Positions 25,100 through 33,992 are shown, numbered from the stretch's first letter. The stretch is 64,000 nucleotides of DNA from DATJFQ01 sp035492775 (GCA_035492775.1 DATJIW010000094.1:19662-83661), one strand, 5' to 3'. The notes: generated by a model not told the origin, from the letters alone. A program made the numbers and translations.

Positions 25100-25962
25100 A
25101 GCCTCGGGTGGGGATCACGGCAGGCGATCCGGCGGGGATCGGTCCCGAAATCGCGGAGAAGGCCGCGGCTGATCCGCGCGTGCAGGCCGCCTGCGACACC
25201 CGGATCTACGACTCGCCGGGGTCGTTCGCCGTCGGGGCGGTGTCACCGGAGGCCGGACGGGCGGCCTATGACGCGATCGTTCGTGCCACGCGCGATGCGC
25301 TCGATGGGACGATCGATGCCATCGCGACGGCGCCCGTGAACAAGGAGGCGTTTGCGCTCGCCGGTCTGCCGTGGAAGGGTCATACCGACCTCCTGGCGCA
25401 CCTGACGAACGCCAGCCGCGTGGCCATGCTGTTTTATTCCGAGCAGCTGCGCGTCGTCCTGGCAACGATCCATGTGCCGATCGTCGACGTGCCCCGACTG
25501 CTGACCAGGGACGTCATGGATTTCACGATCGGCATCACCGCCCGCGAGCTCCCCCGGTTCGGGCACGCGCGACCGCGCCTGGCGGTTGCCGGACTCAACC
25601 CGCATGCGGGGGAGCATGGCGTCATCGGCGTCGAAGACGACGAGGTGATTGCGCCGGCCGTGCAGGATGCGAGAGCGCGCGGGATCGACGTGACCGGGCC
25701 GTGGCCGGCGGACACGCTCTTCGGCCGCGCGGCCCGCGGTGAATTCGACGCCGTCATCGCCTGTTACCATGACCAGGGCCTCATCCCGGTGAAGCTGCTC
25801 GGATTCGGGCGCGCGGTCAACGTCACCCTTGGCCTGCCAATCGTCAGGACGTCGGTCGATCACGGCACCGCGTTCGATATCGCCGGCCGCGGTGTCGCGG
25901 ATCCGTCGAGTCTCGTGGAGGCCATTCTGCTCGCGGCGCGTCTCGCCGCGCGACCCGCATGA
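25096..25962 (+). CDS. pdxA: 4-hydroxythreonine-4-phosphate dehydrogenase, shortened
   Basis: Oxidises 4-phosphohydroxy-L-threonine in de novo pyridoxal phosphate synthesis. The 288-residue protein keeps the hallmark segments GITAGDPAGIGPEI, APVNKEAF, the metal-ligand histidines in KGHTDLLAHL, LNPHAGEHG and CYHDQGLIPVK, and the ending VDHGTAFDIAGRGVADPSS. It is about 40 residues shorter than the ~330 typical of the family; the missing part lies after GIGPEI and before the AIATAPVNKE segment. The ATG overlaps the ricT stop (ATGA). A longer upstream frame from 25027 is rejected as overlapping ricT. Confidence 0.9.
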   Translation: MKPRVGITAGDPAGIGPEIAEKAAADPRVQAACDTRIYDSPGSFAVGAVSPEAGRAAYDAIVRATRDALDGTIDAIATAPVNKEAFALAGLPWKGHTDLLAHLTNASRVAMLFYSEQLRVVLATIHVPIVDVPRLLTRDVMDFTIGITARELPRFGHARPRLAVAGLNPHAGEHGVIGVEDDEVIAPAVQDARARGIDVTGPWPADTLFGRAARGEFDAVIACYHDQGLIPVKLLGFGRAVNVTLGLPIVRTSVDHGTAFDIAGRGVADPSSLVEAILLAARLAARPA

Positions 25963-26438
25963 GCAAGACCGAGCGCGAGGCAGCGCAGCAGATCATCGCG
26001 GACAATCGGAAGGCGGCGCACGACTACCATTTCATCGAGACGTTCGAGGCGGGAATCGCGCTCGTGGGCACCGAAGTCAAGTCCATTCGCCACGGCGGCG
26101 CGAACCTGCGCGACAGCTTCGCGCGGGTGGAAGGCGGGGAGGTCTGGGCCTACAACATCCACGTTTCCGCCTACCGCAACCGCGGCTCGAGCGATCACGA
26201 GCCGACGCGGCGCCGCAAGCTGCTCCTGCACCGTCAGGAGATCCGGAAGCTGATTGGCAAGACGACCGAGCGAGGCATGACGATCGTCCCGACGCGGATG
26301 TATTTCAAGAACGGCCGTGTGAAGGTCGCGATCGCGCTGGCAAAAGGCAAGAAGGCGCACGACAAGCGTGAGACGATCAAGCGCCGCGAGGCGGACCGCG
26401 AAACGCGCGCCGCCGTGAAGGAACGCCGCTCCCGGTGA
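25959..26438 (+). CDS. smpB: SsrA-binding protein SmpB
   Basis: Binds tmRNA and delivers it to stalled ribosomes in trans-translation. The 159-residue protein has the OB-fold signatures ETFEAGIALVGTEVKSIRHG, NLRDSFARVEGGEVWAYNIH and ERGMTIVPTRMYFKNGRVKV, and the basic C-terminal tail KKAHDKRETIKRREADRET that enters the decoding centre. It overlaps pdxA by 4 nt. No ssrA (tmRNA) gene was recognised nearby. Confidence 0.97.
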   Translation: MSKTEREAAQQIIADNRKAAHDYHFIETFEAGIALVGTEVKSIRHGGANLRDSFARVEGGEVWAYNIHVSAYRNRGSSDHEPTRRRKLLLHRQEIRKLIGKTTERGMTIVPTRMYFKNGRVKVAIALAKGKKAHDKRETIKRREADRETRAAVKERRSR

Positions 26439-26478
26439 GTATGTTAGTACTAAGAGAAATGGAAGAATCGAGAGTCTG

Positions 26479-27021
26479 ATGAAAGGGAATCGCGCGGTTC
26501 TCACCGTTGTCGTCATCCTCGTCGTGCTGGTCGGCGGATGGTGGCTGTTTCACCGCGGCACCGCTCAGACGATCGACCTCATGACCCTCTACGGCCAGGC
26601 GCAGAAGGACGGCCAGCCGTGGAGCGCGGGCAGCGTCACGCTGGACGGCGACACGAAGTCCGCCGTGAGCGCACCGCCGAACGGCCGGCTGCACATCAAG
26701 GTCCGCGTGCCGGACGACGGGTGGCTGAAGGTGTCGCTGGGACTCAAACCGGAGGCGTGGGACAAGGACGGCGACGGCGTCTACTTCTTCGTAGGCGTCT
26801 CGGACGGCCGCGCGTTCGAGGAGTTGTTCACGCAGACGCTCGACCCGTTTCACAATCCGTCGGAGCGCCGCTGGGTTCCGGTGAGCGCAGACCTTTCGTC
26901 CTATGCCGGCGAAGAGGTGGAGCTCGTGTTCAACACGCGCGCATCAGCCCCCGGCAAGGGAGAGGCGGATTCGCGCAACGACCTGCCGGTGTGGGGCGCG
27001 CCGATCATTTCGACTCGCTGA
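26479..27021 (+). CDS. Membrane-anchored hypothetical protein with beta-rich ectodomain
   Basis: A 180-residue protein with one N-terminal membrane helix (VLTVVVILVVLVGGWWLF) and an extracytoplasmic domain of alternating polar/hydrophobic strands: GRLHIKVRVPDDGWLKVSLG, VYFFVGVSDGRAFEELF, WVPVSADLSSYAGEEVELVF. The pattern suggests a jelly-roll domain like those used for carbohydrate binding. I do not recognise a family. It lies 8 nt before the DegT aminotransferase and so opens the polysaccharide locus, perhaps as an envelope component. Confidence 0.6.
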   Translation: MKGNRAVLTVVVILVVLVGGWWLFHRGTAQTIDLMTLYGQAQKDGQPWSAGSVTLDGDTKSAVSAPPNGRLHIKVRVPDDGWLKVSLGLKPEAWDKDGDGVYFFVGVSDGRAFEELFTQTLDPFHNPSERRWVPVSADLSSYAGEEVELVFNTRASAPGKGEADSRNDLPVWGAPIISTR

Positions 27022-27029
27022 CATTCTCG

Positions 27030-28154
27030 ATGTCCGTTCCGTTGCTCGATTTGCAGGAGCAGTATCGACCGCTCCGGGAAGACATTCTCGCCGCCATCGC
27101 CCGCGTCTGCGACAGCCAGCAGTTCATCGGCGGTCCCGAAATCGACGGTCTCGAACGCGAGCTGGCGGCTTTCGTCGGCGCTCCGCACGCCGTCGGCGTC
27201 TCGTCAGGGACCGACGCGCTCCTGGTTGCGTTCATGGCGCTCGGCATCGGTGCCGGCGACGAGGTGATCGCGCCGACGTTTTCGTTTTTTGCGACCGCCG
27301 GATGCATCGTCCGCGTCGGCGCCACGCCGAAGCTCGTGGACATCGACCCGATGACGTTCAACGTCGACCCCGAGGGCGTCGCCAGGGCGCTGTCGCCGCG
27401 GACCCGGGCGATCGTTCCCGTCCATCTCTACGGCCTGTGCGCAAATATGGATCGAATTGGCGCGATCGCCGCGAGCGCAGCCGTGCCGATCGTGGAAGAC
27501 GCGGCGCAGGCGATCGGCGCGTGTCATCACGGCCGACAGGCGGGAACGATGGGAGCGGTGGGCTGCTTCTCGTTTTTCCCGAGCAAGAATCTTGGCGCCT
27601 TCGGAGACGGAGGATTCGTGACGACGGCCGACGAGCGGCTGGCGCGCGAGATGCGCCTGTTGCGGAACCACGGCGCGGATCCGAAGTACTTCCACCAGCG
27701 GGTCGGCGGCAACTTCAGGCTGGACGCCCTTCAGGCGGCCGTGCTGCGCGTGAAGCTGCCGCATCTGCAGCGGTGGACCGACATGCGCCGCGCGAACGCC
27801 GATCGGTACGACCGGCTGCTCGCGGAGGCCGGTTTGTCGCAGTCGGCCGGTGGCCCCGTGGTCGTGCCGAGCCGTCCCGCGGGAAGCACGCACATCTTCA
27901 ATCAATACGTGATTCGCGTTCCCGGGCGTGACGTGGTCCGCGAGCGGCTGACGGCAAACGGTATCGGGACCGAGATTTACTACCCCGTGCCGTTTCACCT
28001 GCAGGAGTGTTTCTCGACGCTTGGTTACCGGAAGGGAGATTTTCCGGAAGCCGAAAGAGCGGCGGCCGAGGTGCTCGCGCTGCCGATTTATGGCGAACTG
28101 AGACCGGAGCAGCAGGCGGAAGTCGTAGAGGCACTGGCACGGGCGATCGACTGA
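27030..28154 (+). CDS. DegT/DnrJ/EryC1/StrS-family sugar aminotransferase
   Basis: PLP-dependent aminotransferase of 374 residues that aminates nucleotide-linked keto sugars. Motifs are MSVPLLDLQEQYRPL at the start, SSGTDALLVAFMALGIG near residue 55, VEDAAQAIGA near 155, and the PLP lysine in FFPSKNLGAFGDGG near 186. GNFRLDALQAAVLRVKL follows near 226. The ATG at 27030 matches family starts; a much longer upstream extension in the same frame is an artefact. It is 5 nt before the reductase gene, consistent with synthesis of an amino sugar for the surface polysaccharide. The exact sugar is not predictable. Confidence 0.9.
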   Translation: MSVPLLDLQEQYRPLREDILAAIARVCDSQQFIGGPEIDGLERELAAFVGAPHAVGVSSGTDALLVAFMALGIGAGDEVIAPTFSFFATAGCIVRVGATPKLVDIDPMTFNVDPEGVARALSPRTRAIVPVHLYGLCANMDRIGAIAASAAVPIVEDAAQAIGACHHGRQAGTMGAVGCFSFFPSKNLGAFGDGGFVTTADERLAREMRLLRNHGADPKYFHQRVGGNFRLDALQAAVLRVKLPHLQRWTDMRRANADRYDRLLAEAGLSQSAGGPVVVPSRPAGSTHIFNQYVIRVPGRDVVRERLTANGIGTEIYYPVPFHLQECFSTLGYRKGDFPEAERAAAEVLALPIYGELRPEQQAEVVEALARAID

Positions 28155-28159
28155 CCGAC

Positions 28160-29020
28160 ATGCGCGTGCTCATCACCGGGGCTCACGGACTGCTTGGCGC
28201 GGCTATCGCATCGGCATTCCGCGACTGTGAAGCCGTGCAGCCGCTCGATCGCTCTGCCCTGGACATCACCGATCCGGCTGCCGTCGATGCGGCGATCACC
28301 GCAGCGCGGCCGGATCTCATCGTGAACTGCGCCGCATACAACGACGTGGATGGCGCGGAAACCCACGCGCAGCATGCGCTCGAGGTCAATGCGTTCGCGG
28401 TTCTCGACCTTGCCCGCGCAGCGAGAGCGCACGACGCGGCGCTGGTGCACTACAGCAGCGACTTCATCTTCGACGGGACGGCCGAGCGGCCGTACGCCGA
28501 GACCGATCCACCCAACCCGCGCAGCGTCTACGCGTCGTCCAAGCTGTTGGGCGACTGGTTCGCCGCCGACGCCGGCCGCGCATATGTGCTCCGCGTGGAG
28601 AGCCTGTTCGGAGGGCCAGGGATCCGGGCAGGTGCGCGCCGCGGCAGTCTCGGCGGCATCGTCGATCGGATTATGGCGGACGGCGAGGTGCCCGTGTTCG
28701 TCGACCGCACGGTGTCACCGAGCTACACGCCCGACGTCGCGGCCGCGACCCGCCGGCTCATCGAGCAGCAGGCGCCGCCGGGGACGTATCACTGCGTGAA
28801 CGGTGGTGCGGCGACGTGGGCCGAGATCGCCGCCGAATCGGCACGCCTGCTTGGCCGCCCGCTGCGGATGAAACCGCTGACGCTCGACTCGGTCCCGCTG
28901 CGTGCGCCGCGGCCCCGCTACTGTGCGCTGTCGAACGCGCGGCTGCGGTCGCTCGGCATTGCCATGCCGCCATGGCAGGACGCGCTGCGACGGTACATCG
29001 AGGATCTGACGACGCAATGA
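28160..29020 (+). CDS. RmlD-like SDR sugar nucleotide reductase
   Basis: NAD(P)-dependent reductase of 286 residues of the dTDP-4-dehydrorhamnose reductase family. It has the Rossmann motif ITGAHGLLGAA at the N-terminus, IVNCAAYNDVDGAE near residue 55, STDY-like HYSSDFIFDG near 97 and the catalytic YASSK near 123, followed by VESLFGG and SPSYTPDVAA. RmlD makes dTDP-L-rhamnose, but RmlA, RmlB and RmlC are not in this window. A different deoxysugar is therefore possible. It forms a pair with the DegT aminotransferase. Confidence 0.8.
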   Translation: MRVLITGAHGLLGAAIASAFRDCEAVQPLDRSALDITDPAAVDAAITAARPDLIVNCAAYNDVDGAETHAQHALEVNAFAVLDLARAARAHDAALVHYSSDFIFDGTAERPYAETDPPNPRSVYASSKLLGDWFAADAGRAYVLRVESLFGGPGIRAGARRGSLGGIVDRIMADGEVPVFVDRTVSPSYTPDVAAATRRLIEQQAPPGTYHCVNGGAATWAEIAAESARLLGRPLRMKPLTLDSVPLRAPRPRYCALSNARLRSLGIAMPPWQDALRRYIEDLTTQ

Positions 29021-29070
29021 GTCCGGCCGATGATCGCAGGCGGCTACAGGCGTCGTGCTCACGGCCGGAC
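29021..29070. terminator. Convergent-junction hairpin
   Basis: GTCCGGCCG (29021-29029) and CGGCCGGAC (29062-29070) are a perfect 9-bp inverted repeat with a 32-nt loop. It starts at the base after the plus-strand stop and runs into the last codons of the minus-strand gene. It is probably a bidirectional transcription end; no T tract is visible. Confidence 0.5.
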
Positions 29071-30174
29071 GCCGAGCATGTCGTCCACCATGCCCCGGAT
29101 CCGCGCCCCGATCGCGAGGCACGAGGTGAGCCCAGGCGAATCGATTCCCGCCGCGTGAATGAGATTTGCCACGACGCGATCCGCGCGGATCAGGAAATCC
29201 GCAAAGCGCTCTTCCGGCGGATGCAGCTTCGCGCGGATGCCGGTACCACCGAGCCGCATGTCTGAAATCTCGATGGACGGCAGAAGCCGCCGGGTCGCCG
29301 GCAGGAACGACTCCACCGGATCGCGGTTCGTTTCGTAGTCGTCTTTCCGCTCCTGATAACGGATTGTCGGACCGACCATGACCGTGCCGTCCGCGCCGCG
29401 CGTGAGGTGCACGCCGAGTCCGTGACCCGACGCGTGCGGCAGCGGGTAGACCAGTCCGTTCACGTATCCCCGTTTCGAAGGTACGAGCTGTGCGTATTCG
29501 CCGCGGCAGGGATAGATCCGGAACGATTCGCCCCCGAGCGTCCGGGACACGTGGTCGGCGAAGAGCCCCGCGGCATTCACGACGATCTGCGCTGAAATCC
29601 TCTCGCGCTCCGTTATCAGGGTGAGGTTGCCGCCAGCCCCCGCCTCGCCGGCGAGGACTTCGCTCTGGGTCACGATCATCGCTCCTGAGGCTTCGGCGCG
29701 CCGCCGGAGCGCTGCAACGAGCATGCTTGCATCGAGCCGTCCCGTGTTGGGTGACCACAGCGCTGAAGTCGCGCGAACGTGCGGCTCCCGCGCCCGCACG
29801 AACGCCGAGTCGACCACGGCCAGCCCGTCCACGCCATTTGCGGTCCCGTTGCGGGCGAGCGCCTCCAGCGGGTGAAGGTCGTCCGGCTCGCTCGGAAGAA
29901 TCAACTTGCCACAACGCTCGTGCGCGACGCCTTCGCGCGCGCAGAAATGGAACAGCCGCGCTGCGCCATCGACGCAGAGTTGGGCTTTCAGAGAGCCGGG
30001 CGGATAGTAGATCCCCGCGTGGATGACACCGCTGTTGTGCGTACTCGTATCCATCCCCGCGCGCGGATGACGTTCGAGCACCGCAACGCTACGGCCTGCT
30101 GCAGCCAGTTCGGCGGCCGCTGCGAGTCCGACGACACCAGCGCCGATCACGGCTATGTCAACGCCCGTCTGCAT
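29059..30174 (-). CDS. FAD-dependent L-2-hydroxyglutarate oxidase-like protein (LhgO)
   Basis: FAD oxidoreductase of 371 residues of the DAO superfamily, closest in pattern to LhgO/L2HGDH. It has the dinucleotide motif VIGAGVVGLAAAAELA, HNSGVIHAGIYYPPGSLKA near residue 47, CGKLILPSEP near 88, NAAGLFADHVSR near 205 and the C-terminal LIHAAGIDSPGLTSCLAIG. In characterised members it oxidises L-2-hydroxyglutarate to 2-oxoglutarate. Its ATG overlaps the stop of the O-antigen ligase-like gene (TGATG), an odd partner for a carbon-metabolism enzyme, so a role in modifying a polysaccharide substituent is possible but speculative. Confidence 0.75.
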   Translation of the reverse strand: MQTGVDIAVIGAGVVGLAAAAELAAAGRSVAVLERHPRAGMDTSTHNSGVIHAGIYYPPGSLKAQLCVDGAARLFHFCAREGVAHERCGKLILPSEPDDLHPLEALARNGTANGVDGLAVVDSAFVRAREPHVRATSALWSPNTGRLDASMLVAALRRRAEASGAMIVTQSEVLAGEAGAGGNLTLITERERISAQIVVNAAGLFADHVSRTLGGESFRIYPCRGEYAQLVPSKRGYVNGLVYPLPHASGHGLGVHLTRGADGTVMVGPTIRYQERKDDYETNRDPVESFLPATRRLLPSIEISDMRLGGTGIRAKLHPPEERFADFLIRADRVVANLIHAAGIDSPGLTSCLAIGARIRGMVDDMLGVRP

Positions 30175-32060
30175 CAGTACTCCACGATCTGTCCGAGCAG
30201 CACGTTAGCCGGGTCACCGGACTTCGGCAGCAGGACGACTGGTTCATAGCTCGACTCGGGGGTACGACCGCCGGCTATGAGGCGATAGCGACCCCAGGAC
30301 GTGCCGCTGACGACGAGATCGTCCGCCGCGTGGTCGCGATACACCACCGAGAAGGTCACTGTCGGACCGGGGCGATCGAGACGGTAAGGAATTTCCACGA
30401 GCTTCGCCCGCGTCGGAATGAACAGCGTTGTTTTCCCGAGTACGACGCGCGCGAGGACGCCGTCGGTGGCGATGTGCCATCGACTCGTGCCCCACGCGAC
30501 CTGCTCGAGATTTGCCGACGCCCTGTCGCCATGCACCCGCCACGGAACGGACGCAAGAAGTGCGACAGCGGCGGCGACACTCGCGATCCGCATCCAGCCG
30601 GACACGGCAGCCGTGTCGCGGCGCATGCCCGCACCCGTCGCGGTGCCGGCCGCGAGCGCGAAGGTGTAACAGACCTCTCGCGTCAGCAGCGGATGTCCGA
30701 ACAGCATCGTCGCTGCAAATGCCAGAAGACCACCCGCGAGGGCGAGGCGAGCAGTGCTGCCCGTGCGAACGTGGTCGAGCATGTGGCGGCACGACAGGAG
30801 CAGCAGCCACAGCACGGCGGCAGCGCCAACGATGCCCAGCTCCGCCAGCATCTGCAGATAATTGTTGTGCGCGTTCTCGTGCGGATAGATTGTCCCGAGC
30901 TTCGTCGAGAGCAGATACTGCGCCGACGCGTTGTAGAAACGGCCCACCCCCACGCCGAACCACAGGTGATCTCGTGTCATCCGCAGGCTGACTTTTGCCA
31001 TTTCGGAACGCGTCAGCCAGCCGAGGGAGGTGCCGGCTCCGGCGATGCGATTCGGGAAGAGGACTACGAACACCGCCGCAACGATCACGCATGCCGCGAG
31101 CCCCGCGCCGACCACCGCCCGCCGCCGCTTCGATGGCGGCGCGACGAGAAGCATTCCGACGCATGCCACCAGAAAGGCGGCGACGGCCGCGCGAGACTGG
31201 GTCAGCCAGAGGGCCGCCAGAATGATCGCGGTTGCCGCCGCCCCGATCACGGCTGCGGCGCGCGCGCGCGTGACCGCCAGACGCGCGGCCACGACGGCGC
31301 CGAGCGCGAAGAATGATCCGGCCGCGTTGACGTCGCCGTAGCTGACGTTGATGCGCACGTTCCGCAGCGTGAACCGCATTGCGGCGAACGGCGATTCCGA
31401 GCGAAGGGCGATCTGCGCGAACCGCTGCAGGTTCAGCAGGCCGGCGGCGCCGGCGCCGGCGACCAGCATGCGGGCGAAGCTCTCGACGAAGGCTGGAGTC
31501 GCCACGGCCATCCCGGCGCACGCCACGAAGAGCGCGAGCGCCTGGACCTGCATGAACCCCATCTCCGCAGGGCCGAGCACGCCGGTGTCGACGAAGTAGT
31601 CATGCCTGATCGTCAGTCCGACGGCGTCGTGCAACGCTGCCGGACTCGCATTCGTGCTCGATGCGGTCACGACCAGCACCGAACACAGAAGCACGACACC
31701 CGTCAGCACGGCGGCTGTCAGGAACGCGCGCGGCAGCCTCGCGGCTCCGCCTCGGACGCAAGCCCGCGTCGACCATCCGGCGATCGCGGCGACGACGAGC
31801 GCCTCGGTGAGGCGGAACGGGGAGCCGGAGACGGGAGGTCCCAGGAAGGCGAGCGGGATACCGGCGACGAGCACGAGCGCGGCAGGCCGGGGCGTGAGGG
31901 CTGCGGCGGCGACGAGAGCGGTGACGAACACCCGTTCCCAGACCGGGACGCCTCCGTCGATGACTGCCGGAAGGAGCCCGATGACGGATGTTGCCGCGAT
32001 GAGACCGGCCAGCGTCCGGCTCCAGACAGAGCGAGGGTGAGTATTGTTTTCTGCGCTCAA
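30174..32060 (-). CDS. O-antigen ligase/polymerase-like membrane protein (Wzy/WaaL)
   Basis: Polytopic membrane protein of 628 residues with about 12 helices. The family motif region GVGVGRFYNASAQYLL, then YPHENAHNNYLQMLAELG, corresponds to the large periplasmic loop of the Wzy_C/WaaL family that joins or polymerises lipid-linked glycans. A C-terminal periplasmic part of roughly 130 residues with beta-strand character follows the last helix. Wzy and WaaL cannot be separated by sequence alone. The start is TTG at 32060; the region upstream is shared with the divergent gmd gene. Confidence 0.82.
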   Translation of the reverse strand: MSAENNTHPRSVWSRTLAGLIAATSVIGLLPAVIDGGVPVWERVFVTALVAAAALTPRPAALVLVAGIPLAFLGPPVSGSPFRLTEALVVAAIAGWSTRACVRGGAARLPRAFLTAAVLTGVVLLCSVLVVTASSTNASPAALHDAVGLTIRHDYFVDTGVLGPAEMGFMQVQALALFVACAGMAVATPAFVESFARMLVAGAGAAGLLNLQRFAQIALRSESPFAAMRFTLRNVRINVSYGDVNAAGSFFALGAVVAARLAVTRARAAAVIGAAATAIILAALWLTQSRAAVAAFLVACVGMLLVAPPSKRRRAVVGAGLAACVIVAAVFVVLFPNRIAGAGTSLGWLTRSEMAKVSLRMTRDHLWFGVGVGRFYNASAQYLLSTKLGTIYPHENAHNNYLQMLAELGIVGAAAVLWLLLLSCRHMLDHVRTGSTARLALAGGLLAFAATMLFGHPLLTREVCYTFALAAGTATGAGMRRDTAAVSGWMRIASVAAAVALLASVPWRVHGDRASANLEQVAWGTSRWHIATDGVLARVVLGKTTLFIPTRAKLVEIPYRLDRPGPTVTFSVVYRDHAADDLVVSGTSWGRYRLIAGGRTPESSYEPVVLLPKSGDPANVLLGQIVEY

Positions 32061-32162
32061 GTCGTTGATCGTGGGGAAATATGTCTCACACGCGCCTGGG
32101 GATTCACAACAATCGATTGCTGTGCCGCAACGTGCTACTTCAGCGTAAAAGTCCCTTACTGA

Positions 32163-32191
32163 TTGCCTGACCAGCAGTTATCGCTTACAAT
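32163..32191 (+). promoter_or_regulatory. gmd: Predicted sigma-70 promoter of the gmd operon
   Basis: TTGCCT (32163-32168) and TACAAT (32186-32191) are separated by exactly 17 nt. The predicted transcript starts near 32198, about 32 nt before the GTG start of gmd. The surrounding region is AT-richer than the rest of the window. Confidence 0.6.
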
Positions 32192-32229
32192 TTTTTGTCG
32201 TCTGCGACGCGACTCAGCGATAGCAAACA

Positions 32230-33213
32230 GTGCCAAAGCGCGCATTGATCACCGGCATTACGGGTCAGGATGGCTCGTATCTCACTGAACTTCTGCTCGA
32301 CAAAGGCTACGAGGTCGTCGGCATCGTCCGTCGATCCAGTGCGCCGAACCTCTGGCGTATTCAGCACCTCCTGGATCGGATCACCCTTCGCCCCGCGGAT
32401 CTGCTGGACCAGTTGTCGCTCATCCGGGCGCTGAGCGACGTCGACCCGGACGAGGTGTACAACCTCGCCGCCATGTCCTTCGTCCCGGCGTCGTGGGATC
32501 AGCCGATGCTGACCGGCGAGTTCAACGCGCAGGGTGTTACGCGGGTGCTCGAGGCGGTGCGCCAGGTGAATCCGCGGATTCGTCTGTATCAGGCATCGTC
32601 GAGCGAGATGTTCGGCAAGGTGCGCGAAGTTCCGCAAACGGAGCTGACGCCGTTCTATCCGCGCAGCCCGTACGGCGTGTCGAAGGTGTACGGGCACTAC
32701 ATCACCGTCAACTATCGAGAGAGCTACGGACTGTTCGCGTGCTCGGGGATCCTGTTCAATCACGAATCACCGCGCCGCGGTCTCGAGTTCGTGACACGTA
32801 AGGTGACCGACGGTGTCGCGCGGATCAAGCTTGGGCTTGCGGATTCGCTGAGCCTTGGGAATCTCGACGCGCAGCGGGACTGGGGTTATGCGGGCGACTA
32901 CGTCCGCGCGATGTGGCTGATGCTGCAGCAGGCGGAGGCGGACGATTTCGTCATCGCGACGGGAATCAGCCATTCCGTCCGGGAGCTGGTGCAGACGGCG
33001 TTTGGATGTGCAGGGCTCGAGTGGCAGCGGTACGTCAAGCTCGATCCGAGTCTCGTGCGGCCTGCGGAAGTCGATCATCTGATCGGAGATGCGACCAAGG
33101 CCCGCCGCATCCTTGGCTGGGTTCCCGACGTCGATTTCGCCGGCCTCATCCGAATGATGGTCGATGCGGACGTCGACCGTCTCGAACGCGAGCCGTCCCG
33201 GAGTCTCGCCTGA
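32230..33213 (+). CDS. gmd: GDP-mannose 4,6-dehydratase
   Basis: SDR enzyme of 327 residues that converts GDP-mannose to GDP-4-keto-6-deoxymannose, precursor of fucose, rhamnose or perosamine derivatives. It has the cofactor motif ITGITGQDGSYL at the N-terminus, NLAAMSFVPASWDQP near residue 78, SSSEMFGKV near 124, the catalytic YGVSK near 147, then FNHESPRRG and LGNLDAQRDWGYAGDYV. The length is slightly short (E. coli Gmd is ~370) but all core motifs are present. The GTG start is inferred from the promoter and the family N-terminus. It heads the plus-strand polysaccharide operon. Confidence 0.93.
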   Translation: MPKRALITGITGQDGSYLTELLLDKGYEVVGIVRRSSAPNLWRIQHLLDRITLRPADLLDQLSLIRALSDVDPDEVYNLAAMSFVPASWDQPMLTGEFNAQGVTRVLEAVRQVNPRIRLYQASSSEMFGKVREVPQTELTPFYPRSPYGVSKVYGHYITVNYRESYGLFACSGILFNHESPRRGLEFVTRKVTDGVARIKLGLADSLSLGNLDAQRDWGYAGDYVRAMWLMLQQAEADDFVIATGISHSVRELVQTAFGCAGLEWQRYVKLDPSLVRPAEVDHLIGDATKARRILGWVPDVDFAGLIRMMVDADVDRLEREPSRSLA

Positions 33214-33965
33214 TACACACGACGGGGGCGGGCTCCGGCACGCGGAGGCGGTTCGTCCGATTCGCGCCGGCTGGCCTGATCTGTGCGGCAGTCCTCGTCG
33301 CGAGCGTGGCAACTGCGGCCTGGCATCGGGTCGATGATTCGCTGACCACCGAGGATGTGCAGTACATTCCGCGGTTCCTCGCCGGCATCCCCGCCATCGG
33401 TGCGGCATCCGCCAGGCAATACGGGGACGAGGTCCAGTTCATCGGCCGCGTGCAGGAGGCGGTGCTGCGAATCGCGCCGCTCAACGAAGGGATTCCGAAG
33501 GACTCGCCGAGAGAGCCGCGCGACGTTTTCGAGGCGCATCGAGGTCTGTGTTACGACCGCAGCCGCGCGATCGAGAAGATCCTGCGGTACTCGGGGTTCG
33601 AGACGCGTCATATCGCGCTGTATGCGATCGCGCCGAACGGCTCGGCGCTTCACGCGCTGCTGGCGAGCGGAACACCATCGCACGCGATCACCGAAGTGCG
33701 GACGCAACGCGGATGGCTGGTGGTGGATTCGAACAACCCATGGCTGTCGCTGGACAGTTCAAATCTTCCGGTTTCGATGACACGGATAAGGGATGCCGCC
33801 CGCGGAGCTGCGCATCTCGCGTGGCGCACGCCGCCGCCGAACGAGATCTATCAACACCCGTTCACCTTCGTGTATGGACTGTATTCTCGCAACGGCCATT
33901 TCTATCCGCCGTACGATTTCATACCCGACGTCGCGTACGGCGAGCTGATCGACAACTTGTCCTGA
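33210..33965 (+). CDS. Membrane-anchored transglutaminase-like protein
   Basis: A 251-residue protein with an N-terminal membrane anchor (RFAPAGLICAAVLVASVAT) and a domain in which a Cys-His-Asp triad is visible: C114 in RGLCYDRSRAIEKIL, H158 in PSHAITEV and D173 in LVVDSNNPWLSL. This order and spacing match transglutaminase-like/papain-fold proteins, some of which are proteases or amidases. No ATG, GTG or TTG precedes the anchor in frame outside gmd. A CTG at 33210 overlaps the gmd stop and is my best start; GTG 33306 would remove the anchor. The substrate is unknown; an envelope role beside polysaccharide genes is inferred. Confidence 0.6.
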   Translation: MIHTTGAGSGTRRRFVRFAPAGLICAAVLVASVATAAWHRVDDSLTTEDVQYIPRFLAGIPAIGAASARQYGDEVQFIGRVQEAVLRIAPLNEGIPKDSPREPRDVFEAHRGLCYDRSRAIEKILRYSGFETRHIALYAIAPNGSALHALLASGTPSHAITEVRTQRGWLVVDSNNPWLSLDSSNLPVSMTRIRDAARGAAHLAWRTPPPNEIYQHPFTFVYGLYSRNGHFYPPYDFIPDVAYGELIDNLS

Positions 33966-33992
33966 CGCCGTGCGCGTCAAACCGGGGGTACA

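Noticed and set aside
32913..33209. Upstream extension of the transglutaminase-like frame from ATG 32913
   Set aside because: It would overlap gmd by about 300 nt and encode an Arg/Gly-rich segment that looks like an out-of-frame shadow of gmd.
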